A DNA stretch of 64,000 nucleotides, taken from Tillandsia leiboldiana (taxonomy: Eukaryota > Streptophyta > Magnoliopsida > Poales > Bromeliaceae). The notes under the pieces were generated by a model that ran no database searches, was not told the DNA's origin, and saw nothing but the letters and a program-made list of their open reading frames with translations. The stretch covers positions 1,655,765 to 1,719,764 of the forward strand of contig CM055081.1 of assembly GCA_029204045.2 (NCBI GenBank), in the 5' to 3' direction. Of the stretch, positions 22,072 through 35,050 are shown one piece after another. The position numbers and the translations under genes were made by a program. Each line of letters opens with the position of its first letter. Position 1 is the stretch's first letter.

Positions 22072-22737
22072 TTACCAAAGTTTAATGGAACGAACTTTAA
22101 ACGATGAAAAATCATCATTCGATGTTTTTTAGAATCCCAAGATTTGTAGGATATGGTAGAGAGTAGAAATTATGAAAAAGAATTAATAAAGAATAATTTG
22201 AAAAGAGAGACAAAGAAATGGATTTATCGTTGTTTGAAAAAATTTCCTGCAAAAACGGCACGAGAAGCATGGAGAATATTAGCAAAAATTGGAGGAGAAG
22301 ATTTGCAAGAAGAGAATGAAATTCAAAAAAAAGAAGAAATTAAATCCAACAATGAAGACATAGAAAGCCCGGTTTATGACGAAATTTGGAAAGAAAATTT
22401 TAATCAAGAATACGCAAAAGATTTGATTTACGAAAAATATACCGATGATCAAAACAGTGAGATCCAGACCGACGAGAAAATTCACAATGAAGATATAAGT
22501 AAAGAATTTTCTTGCGATGAAATAATTATCGATCAAGTTAAAGAGATAGTTGACTTTTTTTCTAATGTTATTAAAGAAATATTCATATATCATAATATGG
22601 ATGAAGAAAAGAAAAAGACAGATAAAATTATAAAATTAAGAATAAGGAGTTTAGGCATGGTGCAAGGCGCAAAACCTGTGAACCCAAAATATCAGATTCA
22701 AATATTATATCAGATTCAAATATTTGTAGAAATCTAA
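22072..22737 (+). pseudogene. Copia-type gag pseudogene
   Basis: The frame reads LPKFNGTNFKR, stop (TGA 22105-22107), KIIIRCFLESQDL, stop (TAG 22147-22149), DMVE, then an open stretch from 22153 to 22737. Copia Gag proteins have Trp at both stop positions (the ..FNGTNF..W and ESQDLWD..VE motifs), so both stops are TGG to TGA or TAG changes. TAREAWRILAK further on fits the Gag core. The remainder is a charged Glu/Lys-rich tail of no recognised function. Confidence 0.75.
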
Positions 22738-22942
22738 ATATCATATTCAAATATTCTTAGAAATCTGCAGATTTTTAAGAATGATGTGGATAATAAGAAT
22801 TACAGGTAACAAAGATTTCGCGCATGGCAACATTATTGGATATGTATCATACTATATAACTCGAATACTACAACAACAATAGCGACGGATATTGCAAAAT
22901 TTATGAAATTTGCAGGAAGATGAAGTTTGGATTAAGGGAGGA

Positions 22943-23623
<681 letters not shown>

Positions 23624-25880
23624 ATAATAATCATTAACAAATCATAGTATATCTTATGAAAAAAAAATTTGAATATTATTTTCACACGAAAATATTTTTA
23701 TATATAGTTTAAAACACATACTACGAAGATCAAAAAATCATATGAAAATCAACAATAAATGTTCACAATATATTAATCTTAATATAATTTACTAAAAATT
23801 TCAATCAAATAGTAAGTAGCCAAAAATCATATTAGTTCATCATCATTTCTAACTGAACCATGAACTAATAAATATAAATAGTAACTGCACCAGGGAGTCT
23901 CTCTAACTCTAAACCACCATGCCTCACGCCGTACCCATACTCGTATCGCCTATCGAGTCACCTATGGAACATGAGAAACTAACAAGAAATTTCCCCGTGG
24001 GTATAATCCGTCACGAGGACAAACCGTACTCATCGGGAAAGAAAAATAATGGAAGTATAAAATAGAGGGAGTAAAACAGTAAAGGAATACATTAAACTAC
24101 AGTAGTAAAGAAAGAAAAAATGTCGCCACTGTAATGCCATAATCCCACTCATCATATGTATACCAATACCAATGCATGTGCTTGTGCCTGTGAATAAATC
24201 TGCCACCGCTATTGGCCCGTTGACCTCCAACAAAGCGTATCAGACTAACGCACCGACATAATCCATGCGTCATATAGATGACCCATCCAGATAGGTGCAC
24301 CCCTCGTCGGTGGCCAAACCGACATGATGATCATAAATAGTCTCGTATGATGTGACGCCGTCGGTAGGATGCCGACTGTCTCAATCAAACTTTAGGTTCG
24401 TGACCTCCCTCACGACTAGGTAGCCTAGGTCGAACTTCGAGTCCTTGACCCCCCTCTTGATCGAGTTGAAACATTTGATCAAACTTCATGTTCGTGACCT
24501 CGTGCTTAATCGGGATGAAACCCCGACCAAACTGCAGATCGTTGACATCCATCTTGATCACAATGAGTTTCTCGACCTAAGCCGACAAGAATGTAATATG
24601 TCATATACCAAAATACACTGGATTCAAGATCCCAATATGCAAATATAATAGTAGAATAATAAACGTATGAAGGAAAAGGAATGATACGAACTCACCAAAT
24701 ATCAGCTAGAAAGATACCCCCCTCAAATTGTAAATCATCGGGTCGTAGTTCCTTGTCCATGCTCCAACCTAAAACAAATCCAACCATCTTACATGTCTCA
24801 AACACTATTCTAAATATGAAATTATAATCATAGGACTAACTGTAACAATCGCATCTCAAAACGAATAAATCGGGATTCCGAAATTCTGCCGAACTTAGTT
24901 CCCGGGATGCCTATTAGGCCTCGTAACCATCCAATGACCTTATTGCTGTAATTATAGGTATCCAACCACCAAAAATCTCAGCAATCAAAGCAACTTTATT
25001 GTTGTGAATCGCAGCAACTCGCGTGACCCAAAATCATGCACCAAAACGCCTGATTTTCGTGTTTTACGATTCGGTTTTGCCCCGAAATGTTCCGACATTC
25101 TTTCAAAACCCACCGGCTTTCATTTGTTGTACCAAATTTCTCTCCTATGGGTATAGGAACAGCCACGCACAAAAAATCATGCAACAAATCTAAAAAATCC
25201 AAGAATTATGCTTATTGGGTCCCGAAAACACCCGATTTAATTACCGAAAGTTTTCGAAGTCCAACCATTGTCACCAACTTCAAGGAATAACACCAATCAT
25301 AGCATAACGAGGCTTTGGGATAGCCCCAAAGTATGCAACACTTGAAAACCAAAAGATTTTATTAAAACGCGAATTTTTTGCTCGACAATTTTACTGAAAA
25401 TTGCTTCGGAATTCATGTTACGTTTCTCAAAGTGCTCGAATCTTGGATAACTAGTCCGTTGACCTCAAACGATGGTGACTAATAAAAAATAATCATACCT
25501 AACACCCAAAATACCAACAAAAACTAAAACACCCAAGTTACTGAATTTTACTGATTTAAAATAGCTTAAAACGAAAAACTACAACATTATGTGTATTAAT
25601 AGAAAATATAAAATCTAAAGTTAGCTTGAATGTAAATATTACACTTTCTTGTATGCTACCTATAATAGGAGTAGACAACTTGGGTCAAAACTCAAAATAT
25701 AGGACGCATAAAGATTGGGTTCTTCGGACATCAAAAACTCTAAAGTTTGCAAAAGAATGAGTAAAGGGATTTAGTAAACATAAAGGATACGAGTGGTATT
25801 GTAATAGTAAACAAGAACTTAGTGTTACGGTTCGAGTGTCGTGATATTAGTAAACAAGAACAAAATGACAGAATATAGAT
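23624..25880. other. Intergenic DNA with a degenerate direct repeat
   Basis: No gene was recognised. At about 24377-24580 a unit of roughly 60 bp recurs three to four times (variants of ATCAAACTT(C/T)A(G/T)GTTCGTGACCTC followed by TTGATCGAGTTGAAA). It is probably repeat-derived. The rest is unique-looking and of unknown origin. Confidence 0.45.
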
Positions 25881-26960
25881 TGGGTGAGATCTTATGTGCA
25901 TGTAGAGAGTCGAGACAGGTTCTGAGTTATCTATAGTTTATAGCGGTAGAGGAGTGTCGTTTTAGAGCACACGGTCGAGTCAAGCGCTTGGGATTATTAG
26001 ATCCCCTGATAGTGTGTCTTGATTTGGTAGAGCTCTCTGTATAAGAGAGTTGGATCATACTCACATAGTCTATACAACTTGTGGAGGTCGCTCCTCCATA
26101 AGCAGCATACTCCTAAGTGTCACGTGTGAGTCGAGGGTGTATCTCCCCACGAGTTGAGGTTGTATCTCCTCGCAGACTGCCAAGTAGTGGATTGGGTATA
26201 TCTCCCCACTTGGCTTCAATTATTAGTCAGGCTCGGTATTTGCCGAGAAGGTTGATTAGGTTGACAGATCATTGAGTTGTTCATATAGAGTTTGGTCTGA
26301 TACATCGTACCAAGGAATAGTGGCAGTCATTATTGTTATTTTATTATTGCATAATATAGTTGCTTACCGTTTCCTACAGTTGTTTGCTGCTTTCCTATAG
26401 ATGTTTTACTACTTTCCATTATTTCGCTTTACATGTGTCTTGATTAGACCTAATGGGAAAGTCATCTGGGTCAGTGGTCGAATTCACTGGAAACTTTTTT
26501 GTAGTTCTCACCCCCCTGTTTTATAGATCCTACTCCGAGCATAGCGACGCGGGATCACAACAAGGGCGTTGCGCCCTAGGTAGGTTGACCTCCATATATA
26601 GGTCACCCCTCTTGTATTTATTTTTAGTAGATTATATAAATGATTTTTATTTTGAGAGAGAACTTATAGAGATTTTATTTTGGAAGATGAAAATGTAAAT
26701 ATAAATGTTGTATGGATGCAAATGTGAATGTTTAATTGTTTAGATAGGTTTACTTTTCTCGCTCTTGTAATATCCTCTTTCTATGCAAAGTTGTGTTGCA
26801 TTGTATTTCATTGCTTGAAATTCAATATATCGATTTTGTCGACGTCTCGGACATACAGGGGAGACTCTATCCGTTCGGCGGGTCTGTGCGCGCGTCAAAC
26901 CAACCAAATAGGCAGTCTCGGAGCGCGACAAGCCGCCTAACTCCGGAGTGGCACTCGAGG
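25880..26960. other. Probable LTR-retrotransposon remnant
   Basis: The sequence has the texture of a plant LTR or untranslated leader: repeated GTATCTCC(C/T)CAC/CTCG words (26130-26210), a short TATA-rich part, and GACGCGGGATCACAACAAGGGCG near 26550. No ORF longer than about 80 codons, no paired LTR and no target duplication could be established. Confidence 0.35.
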
Positions 26961-27289
26961 GGAGTGACCCACTCGAGAAAAGTAACCAAGTCAAGTATAT
27001 AGCAGGCTAAAGTTAAACTCATAACCAAAGTGGATGACCCTAACCACTATGATAGAATCCAACCAAAAACCGATACATAACTACTACTCGGTACAGCCAT
27101 CCAAAATCCACGGCTATCGAACATCTCAAAGTCCAACAATCCGGTGCTATCCCACTCCGACTCGAGAACAACTACACTATTTCTAACCCATGCTCAAAAT
27201 ACCAAGCAAACATGAACCATAAAGCAAGAAAAGAAAAAAATTTCTCCTAAATTCTCCTTAGTGTACGTAATAGAAATATCCTATCTAGA

Positions 27290-27793
27290 TGGTCATACAA
27301 CTCATGCTTATAAGTCGTTTTCGATGTTGGGGTTTCTGAATTGATAATCGGCTCCGTTGGACTAAAGTATTTAAAATATTTAGAAAATAAATTTCATAAT
27401 TTTTTTATATCATTTGCCTAGTGATCAAAATGGTTCAAACTCAATGGCTGAAAATAAAAATCTTACAAAATGTGATGATATGACACTAAAATTTTAGAAA
27501 AAAATATTGATCATGTTTCATATAGTATAAAAAATTTTCTATCAAAATTTTACGTGATTTAAATATTTTTATACTATAAAACTTGCAAACAGCTCACCAC
27601 TACCATTAAAATTATTGATTTTGAGCCCCTTAGATAACTAGGCAAATGATATCGAAAAATCATAAAATTTATTTTGTACATATTTCAAATATCTAGATCA
27701 AATCTAGCAGAGCTGATCGTGGATTCGGAAGTCCCAACATTAAAAACGACTTATAAGCAAGAAGGGCTTCATGCTTATAAAAATATACCAGCC
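27290..27793. mobile_element. MITE family B, copy 1
   Basis: A foldback element of about 500 bp. Its left arm (CTTATAAGTCGTTTT, TCTGAATTGATAATCGGCTC, ATTTAGAAAATAAATTT) is the inverted counterpart of its right arm (AAATTTATTTTG, GATCAAATCTAGCAG, AAAACGACTTATAAG). It is about 85-90 percent similar by eye to the copy at 28093-28624. The right edge abuts a CT/TA microsatellite. There is no ORF. Confidence 0.75.
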
Positions 27794-27810
27794 TAACTCT
27801 CTCTCTCTTT

Positions 27811-27872
27811 CTCTCTCTCTCTCTTTACATATATATATATATATATATATATATGTAAAGAGAGAGAGAGAG
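27811..27872. repeat. Perfect CT-TA-AG microsatellite palindrome
   Basis: CTCTCTCTCTTTACAT, then (AT)n, then ATGTAAAGAGAGAGAGAG: the two sides are exact inverted repeats around a TA core, so the tract can fold into a long hairpin. It sits between MITE family B copy 1 and MITE family C. Confidence 0.85.
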
Positions 27873-27874
27873 TA

Positions 27875-28074
27875 GAGCTTATATGCTTTTAAAAGCACAA
27901 GGTCATCCATACTTGTAAATTTTTTACCATTAGATTTGTATTGGAATTTGTGCTTTTTACTTTATCTTTCTCTCTCTTTAGTTGACTTTACAAAAATACA
28001 AATCGGAATACAAATTCAATGGTAAAAAATTCACAAGCATGGATGAGCTTGTACTTTTAAAAGCATATAAGCTC
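27875..28074. mobile_element. MITE family C, near-palindromic, TA target duplication
   Basis: A 200-bp foldback element starting GAGCTTATATGCTTTTAAAA and ending TTTTAAAAGCATATAAGCTC, with arms matching over most of their length (also GTAAATTTTTTACCATT versus AATGGTAAAAAATTCAC). It is flanked by TA on both sides (27873-27874, 28075-28076). There is no ORF. Confidence 0.8.
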
Positions 28075-28092
28075 TATTTTATTTATATAATG

Positions 28093-28624
28093 CGGTTGGT
28101 ATGCTTTTATGAGCACAGAGCTTTCCGTGCTTATAAGTTATTTTTGATGTTGGGATTTCTGAATTGATAATCGGCTCCGTTAGACTTGATCTAAAGTATT
28201 TAAAATATTTAGAAAATAAATTTCATGATTTTTTTATATAATTTGCTTAGTGATCAAAAGGACTTAAACTCAATGGCTGAAAATAAAAATCTTACAAAAT
28301 GTGATGATATGATACTAAAATTTTAGATAAAAAATACTGATAATATTTTATATAGTATAAATAATTTTCTAGTAAAATTTCACGTGATTTGAATATTTCT
28401 ATATCATAAAACTTGCAAATAGCTTACCATTACCATTAAAATTATTGATTTTGAGTCCCTTCGATAACTAGGCAAATGATATCGAAAAATTATAAAATTT
28501 ATTTTGTATATATTTTAAATATTCTAGATCAAGTCTAGCGGAACTGATCGTAGATTCGAAAGTTCCAGCATTAAAAACGACTTATAAGTATGGAGGGTTT
28601 CATTCTTATAAAAGTATACCAGCC
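28093..28624. mobile_element. MITE family B, copy 2
   Basis: An inverted-repeat element of about 530 bp, starting GGTTGGTATGCTTTTATGAG and ending CTTATAAAAGTATACCAGCC. It shares its whole interior with the copies at 27290 and 37735. The right side runs directly into a CA/CT/TA microsatellite. There is no ORF. Confidence 0.8.
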
Positions 28625-28626
28625 TA

Positions 28627-28900
<274 letters not shown>

Positions 28901-29167
28901 GGTACCGTTTGGATGTGGCTTATACCGGAATGAGTTATACCAGGTATAGGTATAAAGTAAGGGATAAACCTGATTTAAACCTAAAAAGTGTTTGGATGTG
29001 AATGAGGCTTAAACCTGGTTTAAACCTGGTATAAGAAAATAGGTGTTTGGATTGGGAATGAAGAATCAGAGGTATAAAGTTGACTTTTATGTTTAATGAC
29101 GATGTGAGCTTTACTTTTATGTATATTATAAATGTGATAATAGGATAATGTATTAGAATTATTTAAT

Positions 29168-29634
29168 TATAACAAATCTTATATATTATATTTAATTAAT
29201 TATATACTATATAAAATTCTATTTTATTTTAATTTGTCTTAAAAATAATTTTTAACGATTAAAAATTATAATATTTAACGATTAAAAATTTAATATAATT
29301 TCAAACAATAACGATTATTAATATTTTTTAACGATTATTTAACGATTATTTCAAAATTTAATATTTAACGATTATTAATTTTTTTTAAAATAATAAAATT
29401 AATATTTGATGTCTGATTTATTCAACAGTTTGAAATATTATAAATTGACTATATTTAAATAATAAATAAAAAATAATTTAATTTCTTAATTAAATAGAAT
29501 ACATATACAATAAATTATATATGATATTTAATTAATTATATACTATATAAAATTTTATTTAATTTTAATTTGTCTTAAATATAATTTCTAACGTTTAAAA
29601 ATTATAATATTTCACGATTAAAAATTAAATTAAA
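29168..29634. repeat. Direct repeat and AACGATTA array in the left Harbinger arm
   Basis: About 125 bp at 29168-29295 is repeated at 29507-29634 (TTAATTAATTATATACTATA, TTTAATTTGTCTTAAA, AAAAATTATAATATTT). Between them AACGATTA occurs six to seven times (29250-29380). It may be a sub-terminal protein-binding region; that role is inferred from position only. Confidence 0.6.
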
Positions 29635-30086
29635 TTTTATTTATATTAAAAATTATAATATTATTAAATCAATTTTAATAATATTATTTTATAAATGATT
29701 TATACATACGCATGATAAAAAATTTTATTTACAACAATCTGTTGCTCAATACATTCATGAATTAAAAAATTTGACAAAATCAATCAGTTTAACAAAGATT
29801 TATTAATTACCATTAACGAACAAACAATTTTAAAAAATTAGCATCAAACAATATCGATTTTTTAATTACAATTAACGAACAAACAATAAAGGGAAATTAG
29901 CATGATACAATAACGAACTCACAATAATATTTCAAATTACATCATACCCGAAAAATATTAGTTTTTAATTAACAGTCCACTTAACATTACATATAAACAA
30001 ATAAAACTTTTTTACAAGCTGACTAACATAATATTACACCAGTAAATCTAATATTTACAAACTTTTAGTCAGTTACAATTATTTAT

Positions 30087-31484
30087 CTAACTTCTATTAT
30101 TCCACAACTCATCGGTAATACGTGTGCGAAGGTCGTCTCCCCGCCGTGACTCTGATGTACTATAGTTTGTAGTGGTCGCTTCCACGTCAACCTCTGGAGG
30201 CTCTGGCTCTACTGCTTCGGTAAAATATCTATCATCTCCTTGTTGCCGTCGAATAAAATTGTGGATCACACAACAAGCCATAGCTATTTGACACTGCACT
30301 CTATAAGGAAACGGTGTAGCAACAGTTAAAATTTTGAATCTCTTCTTTAAAATTCCAAATGTCTTCTTTACCACATTTCTTAGTTGGGCATGCCGATGAT
30401 TATACAAGTCCTTCGGCGAATGATGTATACGACCACGTGTGTTACTGTCATATTGACTCAGATGGTAACGCTCGCCTCTATACGGCGCCAGAAATCGATC
30501 GGTATTCGCGTAACCGGAATCGACCAGATAATATTTTCCTGTATATATATCAGAAGGGTATACAACTTGTAATAAATTAATTAAACCAATAATAATGAAT
30601 AGAGCAATAAAAAATGTACTCCATAAATTTTACCTTCAGGAACTGTAAAACCTCCACTTTCACATGCCCATCTGAGTACCCGCATATCAGCTGCAGAGCC
30701 TTCCCAACCGGTGCATACATAAAAAAACATATGATCAAAGGATACAGCTGCCATCATATTTTGCGATGTATATCCTTTGCGACAACGAAATCGTGGTTGT
30801 TTCTCCCTTTCTACCATAACCGGAATATGCGTACCATCCACCGCCCCAATTGCATTCTACATATGTTAATGTCACAACATAGTACATTACCAATGCAGCA
30901 ATGAAAATTTACATATTTAGTGATGAAAAATTATTGTCTCTTACCTTGAACGGATGAAAATTCGGATTTCCACTTATTCTTGGATGCACTCCACAATTAC
31001 TTGGCGGCATAGTTAAATATTCATCTTTTATTTGAATAATGGCCCGGAGTACATTGTTAAAATGACGACTTATCGTTTCCCCCGAATGTTGAAAGGTTTC
31101 AGCAAGCACCCTATTTGCAACACCGTGTTCTATACAAAATAGGAAAATTCCCAACTGTTCGTCAACAGTCAGATTCCGTGTACCTTTTAAAAGGCCCTTC
31201 CCAACAAGGTCATCGCGGAGAGTAATGAATGTAGTTGTCGTCATTCTAAAATGATTGTACCCCCGTTCTGGATGGCCGTTCAAAATATCACAAATAAACT
31301 GATGGCCCGTAAACGGACGGGTACGACATGGTTGTCTACTAATTGTACTTGTATCATCTATACATCCTCCGTCAATAAGCATAATTATGAGTTGCACCCA
31401 ATAGTCATCATCATCATCCAATATATCGAACAAATTGGCATGGAAATCCGAGGAAAATACATGTCGATAAATTGAATCATCCAT
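30087..31484 (-). CDS. PIF/Harbinger DDE transposase (third catalytic residue changed)
   Basis: Three exons, 31484-30945, 30856-30634 and 30538-30087, all with GT-AG borders, give 404 residues, a normal length for the family. An N-terminal helix-turn-helix-like part (LTVDEQLGIFLFCIEHG...LAETFQHSGETISRHF, about 105-150) precedes the DDE_Tnp_4 nuclease: D187 in AIGAVDGTHIPV, D261 in LVDSGYAN, then RNVVKKTFGILKKRF, where family members have RNV(I/V)E(R/K)TFG. The expected Glu is Lys at residue 312 (codon AAG, 30366-30368). No other break is visible. The reaction would be cut-and-paste transposition at TNA-type 3-bp sites. It is encoded in the same direction as, and downstream of, the MYB/SANT-like gene. 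Confidence 0.93.
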
Positions 31485-31625
31485 TACAACTGCACGTTAA
31501 TTTATGGCAGTGAGCAAATATTGATAGTACGCATAAATAATATAATACTTATTTAAATTCATCTCAAACATTCATCTCGCCGATTACAGCAAGCAAATAC
31601 AGAATAAAATAGTACATGAAATAAT

Positions 31626-31769
31626 TTAAAAGTTGAGATCATCGATGTATCCTTGGACAATGAGCATGAGTAGAACATCCTCCCAAAAATCATCATCATC
31701 ATCTAATATACTCAACAACATTGCAACAAAGCGGGAGCAACATAAGGTTTGATAAATTGAATCATCCAT
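31626..31769 (-). pseudogene. Duplicated start of the transposase first exon
   Basis: A 47-codon frame begins MDDSIY, contains SILDDDDDFWEDVLLMLI and QGYIDDLN, then stops. It parallels the first 45 or so residues of the adjacent transposase (MDDSIY..., DILDDDDDYWVQLIIMLI, GGCIDD). It lies 142 bp upstream of the real exon in the same orientation. It is either a relic of a local duplication or an alternative leader exon. No splice donor was identified with confidence. Confidence 0.75.
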
Positions 31770-32056
31770 TATATCTGCAACGATATTGTACCAATTTAGG
31801 GAACAATCATACTAAGTAGACATCACTTAACATGTATAGATGGCTTCAAACCAACATTTAAGAGGAAAATACAGTGCGGGATAATAAATTACAAATTGTT
31901 CTAGAAAATATCACAGGATTGGGTTTTAAAGTAGTAACAGTACGGGATAATAAATTACAAACAACTATACTAAAATGTACAGAAAGTTTAGATACTAATT
32001 ATTACAAAGCTAGTTTTTAAAGTCCTGAAATTACAAACAGATTATATAAATATCCA

Positions 32057-33283
32057 CTATGGACCAGGGAAAAATTGACGATGCATCTGAATATCTTTTG
32101 CTATCTGCCGCTGTGCCCACTTGTAAGCAAGATTGTCATTCATTGACATGAAAATTTGACGATTTTGCGCATCCTTCAAAGCGTCGGCGGCAGCCAAGAC
32201 CTGGTCATCATTGAGCCCCTGCATATTATATAGGCGCTGCAAACAATCCCCGATGACCGGAATGGATTGTCGACCTTCTGCTTCCTTATTATGCATCTGC
32301 CTCACCAGATCTAATTTTTCTTTGCCCAGCTCAAGCATGCCGGCGACGCATTCAGATATGCCCTCAGGTTTTTTCCGACGACCACCAGTTGACGGACGGT
32401 TGGTCCGTTGGCTAGGCTCGGGTACTGGGGAACGAGGCCTTTTGCCTGCCGAGCTGTACCCCGACCCACTAGTTGTCTTGTTTGGAATGTGAAGGCTGGG
32501 TGACCTTTCGGGTGGTGGACTAGGCATGAATTCATTCATATATGGCCCAGAGGACCCTGCTTCAAATTGAAAAGGTAAGATATGTAATTCTGATAATCTT
32601 GGAGCTATGTTTGTATCATCCTCACCAAGGGATGATGAGGAGGAGCTAACTATTGTTGTTGTGGGTGGCTGGAGTGAAGAAAAACCATATGCACCCGTTG
32701 CGGTAGTCTTCTCAGTTAGAAACTTCAGATCCTTAAACAAAGGGAATGGCCTATCCCTACATTTGGCATAAGCTGGATTGTCCTGGACGTAGGTTAATTA
32801 TATTGGTAAGGCTAATAAATATGAAAAAAATTTAATGAAAGGTAAATTAAATATCGTTACCAAGATGACGCCATCCCAGTCACAACTATCGCCTGCCGTG
32901 GGAATGTGGCGGATAAAATCCCATCCCCAACCACTCTTGTTGACCAAGGAATGGTACAACGAAAAAGTGCGCTTCAACACCTTCAACCTATTCTTGACCT
33001 GCTCCTTTTTTAGGTTTAAACCATTTCGACTATTTATTTCCGCTACAATCCTAACCCACGCGAGGTTAGTGAATGATCCATTAACGTTGTTGCCGAGAGT
33101 ATGTTCCTCCGTCAACAACGATAACAGACATGCATCCAAGGCCTCAGTCCAGTTTGGTGTTCGGGGCGATTGTTGGGCGCGAGAACGACTAGCACCCTCA
33201 TTTGGAATTGTATTGTCTTGGATGTTGGCCATGTTTGAGCGGCTAGATTGACCGGCCTTGAACACTCTCTTGAAAGGACGCAT
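32057..33283 (-). CDS. MYB/SANT-like DNA-binding protein of the PIF/Harbinger element
   Basis: Two exons, 33283-32861 and 32782-32057, give 382 residues. The N-terminal Myb/SANT-like domain (about 44-135) begins NWTEALDACLLSLLTEE and includes LAWVRIVAEINSRNGLNLKK, QVKNRLKVLKR and GWGWD. It is followed by DNPAYAKCRDRPFPLF, the typical block after this domain. A Ser/Pro-rich linker with a basic stretch (GKRPRSP, RRKKPEG) precedes a helical C-terminus (NLAYKWAQRQI). In PIF/Harbinger elements such a protein partners the transposase and recruits it to sub-terminal DNA and the nucleus. The frame is intact. It could be mistaken for a host gene, but it lies inside the TIRs. Confidence 0.92.
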
Positions 33284-33570
33284 CTGTACATAATGTATGT
33301 TCTACTTTATATATTTTGGCATAACACAATATATTTATAATATTTTTGGCATTACCCTAAAATCAATAATATAATTGGCATTCAATTAGGAAGACATGTG
33401 ATGCTTACCATATTACTAATTGCATAACAGGGGATGGCATGTCATAATTTGCATGGTAAATAGAGAAATACATAATATAGTATTATTTTCAAAAATGGCG
33501 GTTGAGGCATAAAAGTAAAGATAAATGTTGGCAAAATGTTTTTCATTTACACAAAATTGGAATAGGGGGT

Positions 33571-33882
33571 TTATTATGTACAAGGGCTCATGTGGTTTCC
33601 AATATGTATGGGGTTGCAGTGGATTCTAAATCCATGCCATCCATCAAACGCATATGGCAACCGTCATCATCGCCTTATTATGTACACGGGCTCAATTGGT
33701 TTCCAACAAGCATGGGGTTGCAGTGGATTATACATCCATGCCATCCAGCAAATGCCTATGGTAACCGTCATCATCGCCTTATTATGTAGACGGGCTCAAT
33801 TGGTTTCCAACAAGCATGGGGTTGCAGTGGATTATACATCCATGCCATCCAGCAAATGCCTATGGTAACCGTCATCATCGCC
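33571..33882. repeat. Three tandem copies of a 104-bp unit
   Basis: Units start at 33571, 33675 and 33779, each containing GGGCTCA(A/T)(T/G)TGGTTTCCAA and TGGGGTTGCAGTGGATT. Copies 2 and 3 are almost identical; copy 1 is diverged. It is located upstream of the MYB/SANT-like gene inside the Harbinger element. Confidence 0.95.
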
Positions 33883-34379
33883 AACATATATATTTTCATC
33901 ACTATACTTAACCGATGAAACATACATATTCCGCAGCCATCAAAACATATTTTTGTAATGACATAGCATAGTCATTTATCATGAAAGGCTATGGCAGCAT
34001 TATATCAAATAATATCTGAACTGGAAGAAAACGAAAGGGTTGCACCTTCGATGGCAGAAAGAGGAGTAACACGGCAAGATGAGATGCGCCGGGGAGGAGA
34101 GAGCAGCCTGATTACAGGGAGCAGAGACCAAGCTCGGTACAGGGAGCAGAGCTCAACCGAGGGCAACCTCGGAACAGGGAGCAGAGAGGTAGCTCGGTAG
34201 AGGGGACAGAGAGCAACCGTAGGGGGAACCGCGGTACAGGGAGGGAGCAGAGATGATGCTCGGGGCAAGCACAGTACAGTGATCAGAGATCAACAGCAGC
34301 CAAGGCAAAAACAATACAGAGATGGGGCAACCACCAGAAAAATAACCCCCAAGGATCAGATCGGTCCCGCGACGACGAG

Positions 34380-35050
34380 GGGGAGCTCACAGAGATCGGG
34401 AGCGGGGAGCTCACAGAGATGGGGAGCGGGGAGCACACAGAGATCGGGACCACACACAGATCGGGAGCGGGGAGCACACACAGATCGGGAGCACACACAC
34501 AGATCGGGAGCGGGGACCACCAAGATCTCACCAAGCACACAGAGATCGGGAGCGGGGAGCTCACAGAGATGGGGAGCGGGGAGCACACAGAGATCGGGAT
34601 CACACAGAGATCGGGAGCGGGGAGCACACACAGATCGGGAGCACACACACAGATCGGGAGCACACACACAGATCGGGAGCGGGGAGCACCAAGATCTCAC
34701 CAAGCACACACTGATCGGGAGTGGGGAGCACACAGAGATCGGGAGGGGGGAGCACACAGCGAACGAGAGCACACAGAGATCGGGAGCGGGGATCGCCTTG
34801 ATCTCAACAAGCACACAGAGATCGGGAGCGGGGAGCACACAGAGATCGGGAGCACAACGAGATCGGGAGCGGGGAGCACCAAGATCTCACCAAACACACA
34901 CAGATCGGGAGCGGGTATGAACACAGAGATCGGGAGCGGGGAGCTCACAGAGATCGGGACAACGGAGCTAGATCGGGATCGGGAGCGCACAGAGATCGGG
35001 AGCGCATAGAGATCGGGAGCGCACAACAGAGATCGGGAGCGGGGAGCTCA
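34380..35050. repeat. GATCGGGAGC minisatellite in the right Harbinger arm
   Basis: About 670 bp is built from GATCGGGAGCGGGGAGC and CACACACAGATCGGGAGC units in mixed order, with higher-order blocks (the AAGATCTCACCAAGCACA segment recurs about four times). All long reading frames across it, on both strands, are repeat artefacts. Confidence 0.9.

Noticed and set aside
33571..33882. Regular repeats considered as a CRISPR-like array
   Set aside because: Whole 104-bp units are repeated in tandem without unique spacers, in a plant transposon.
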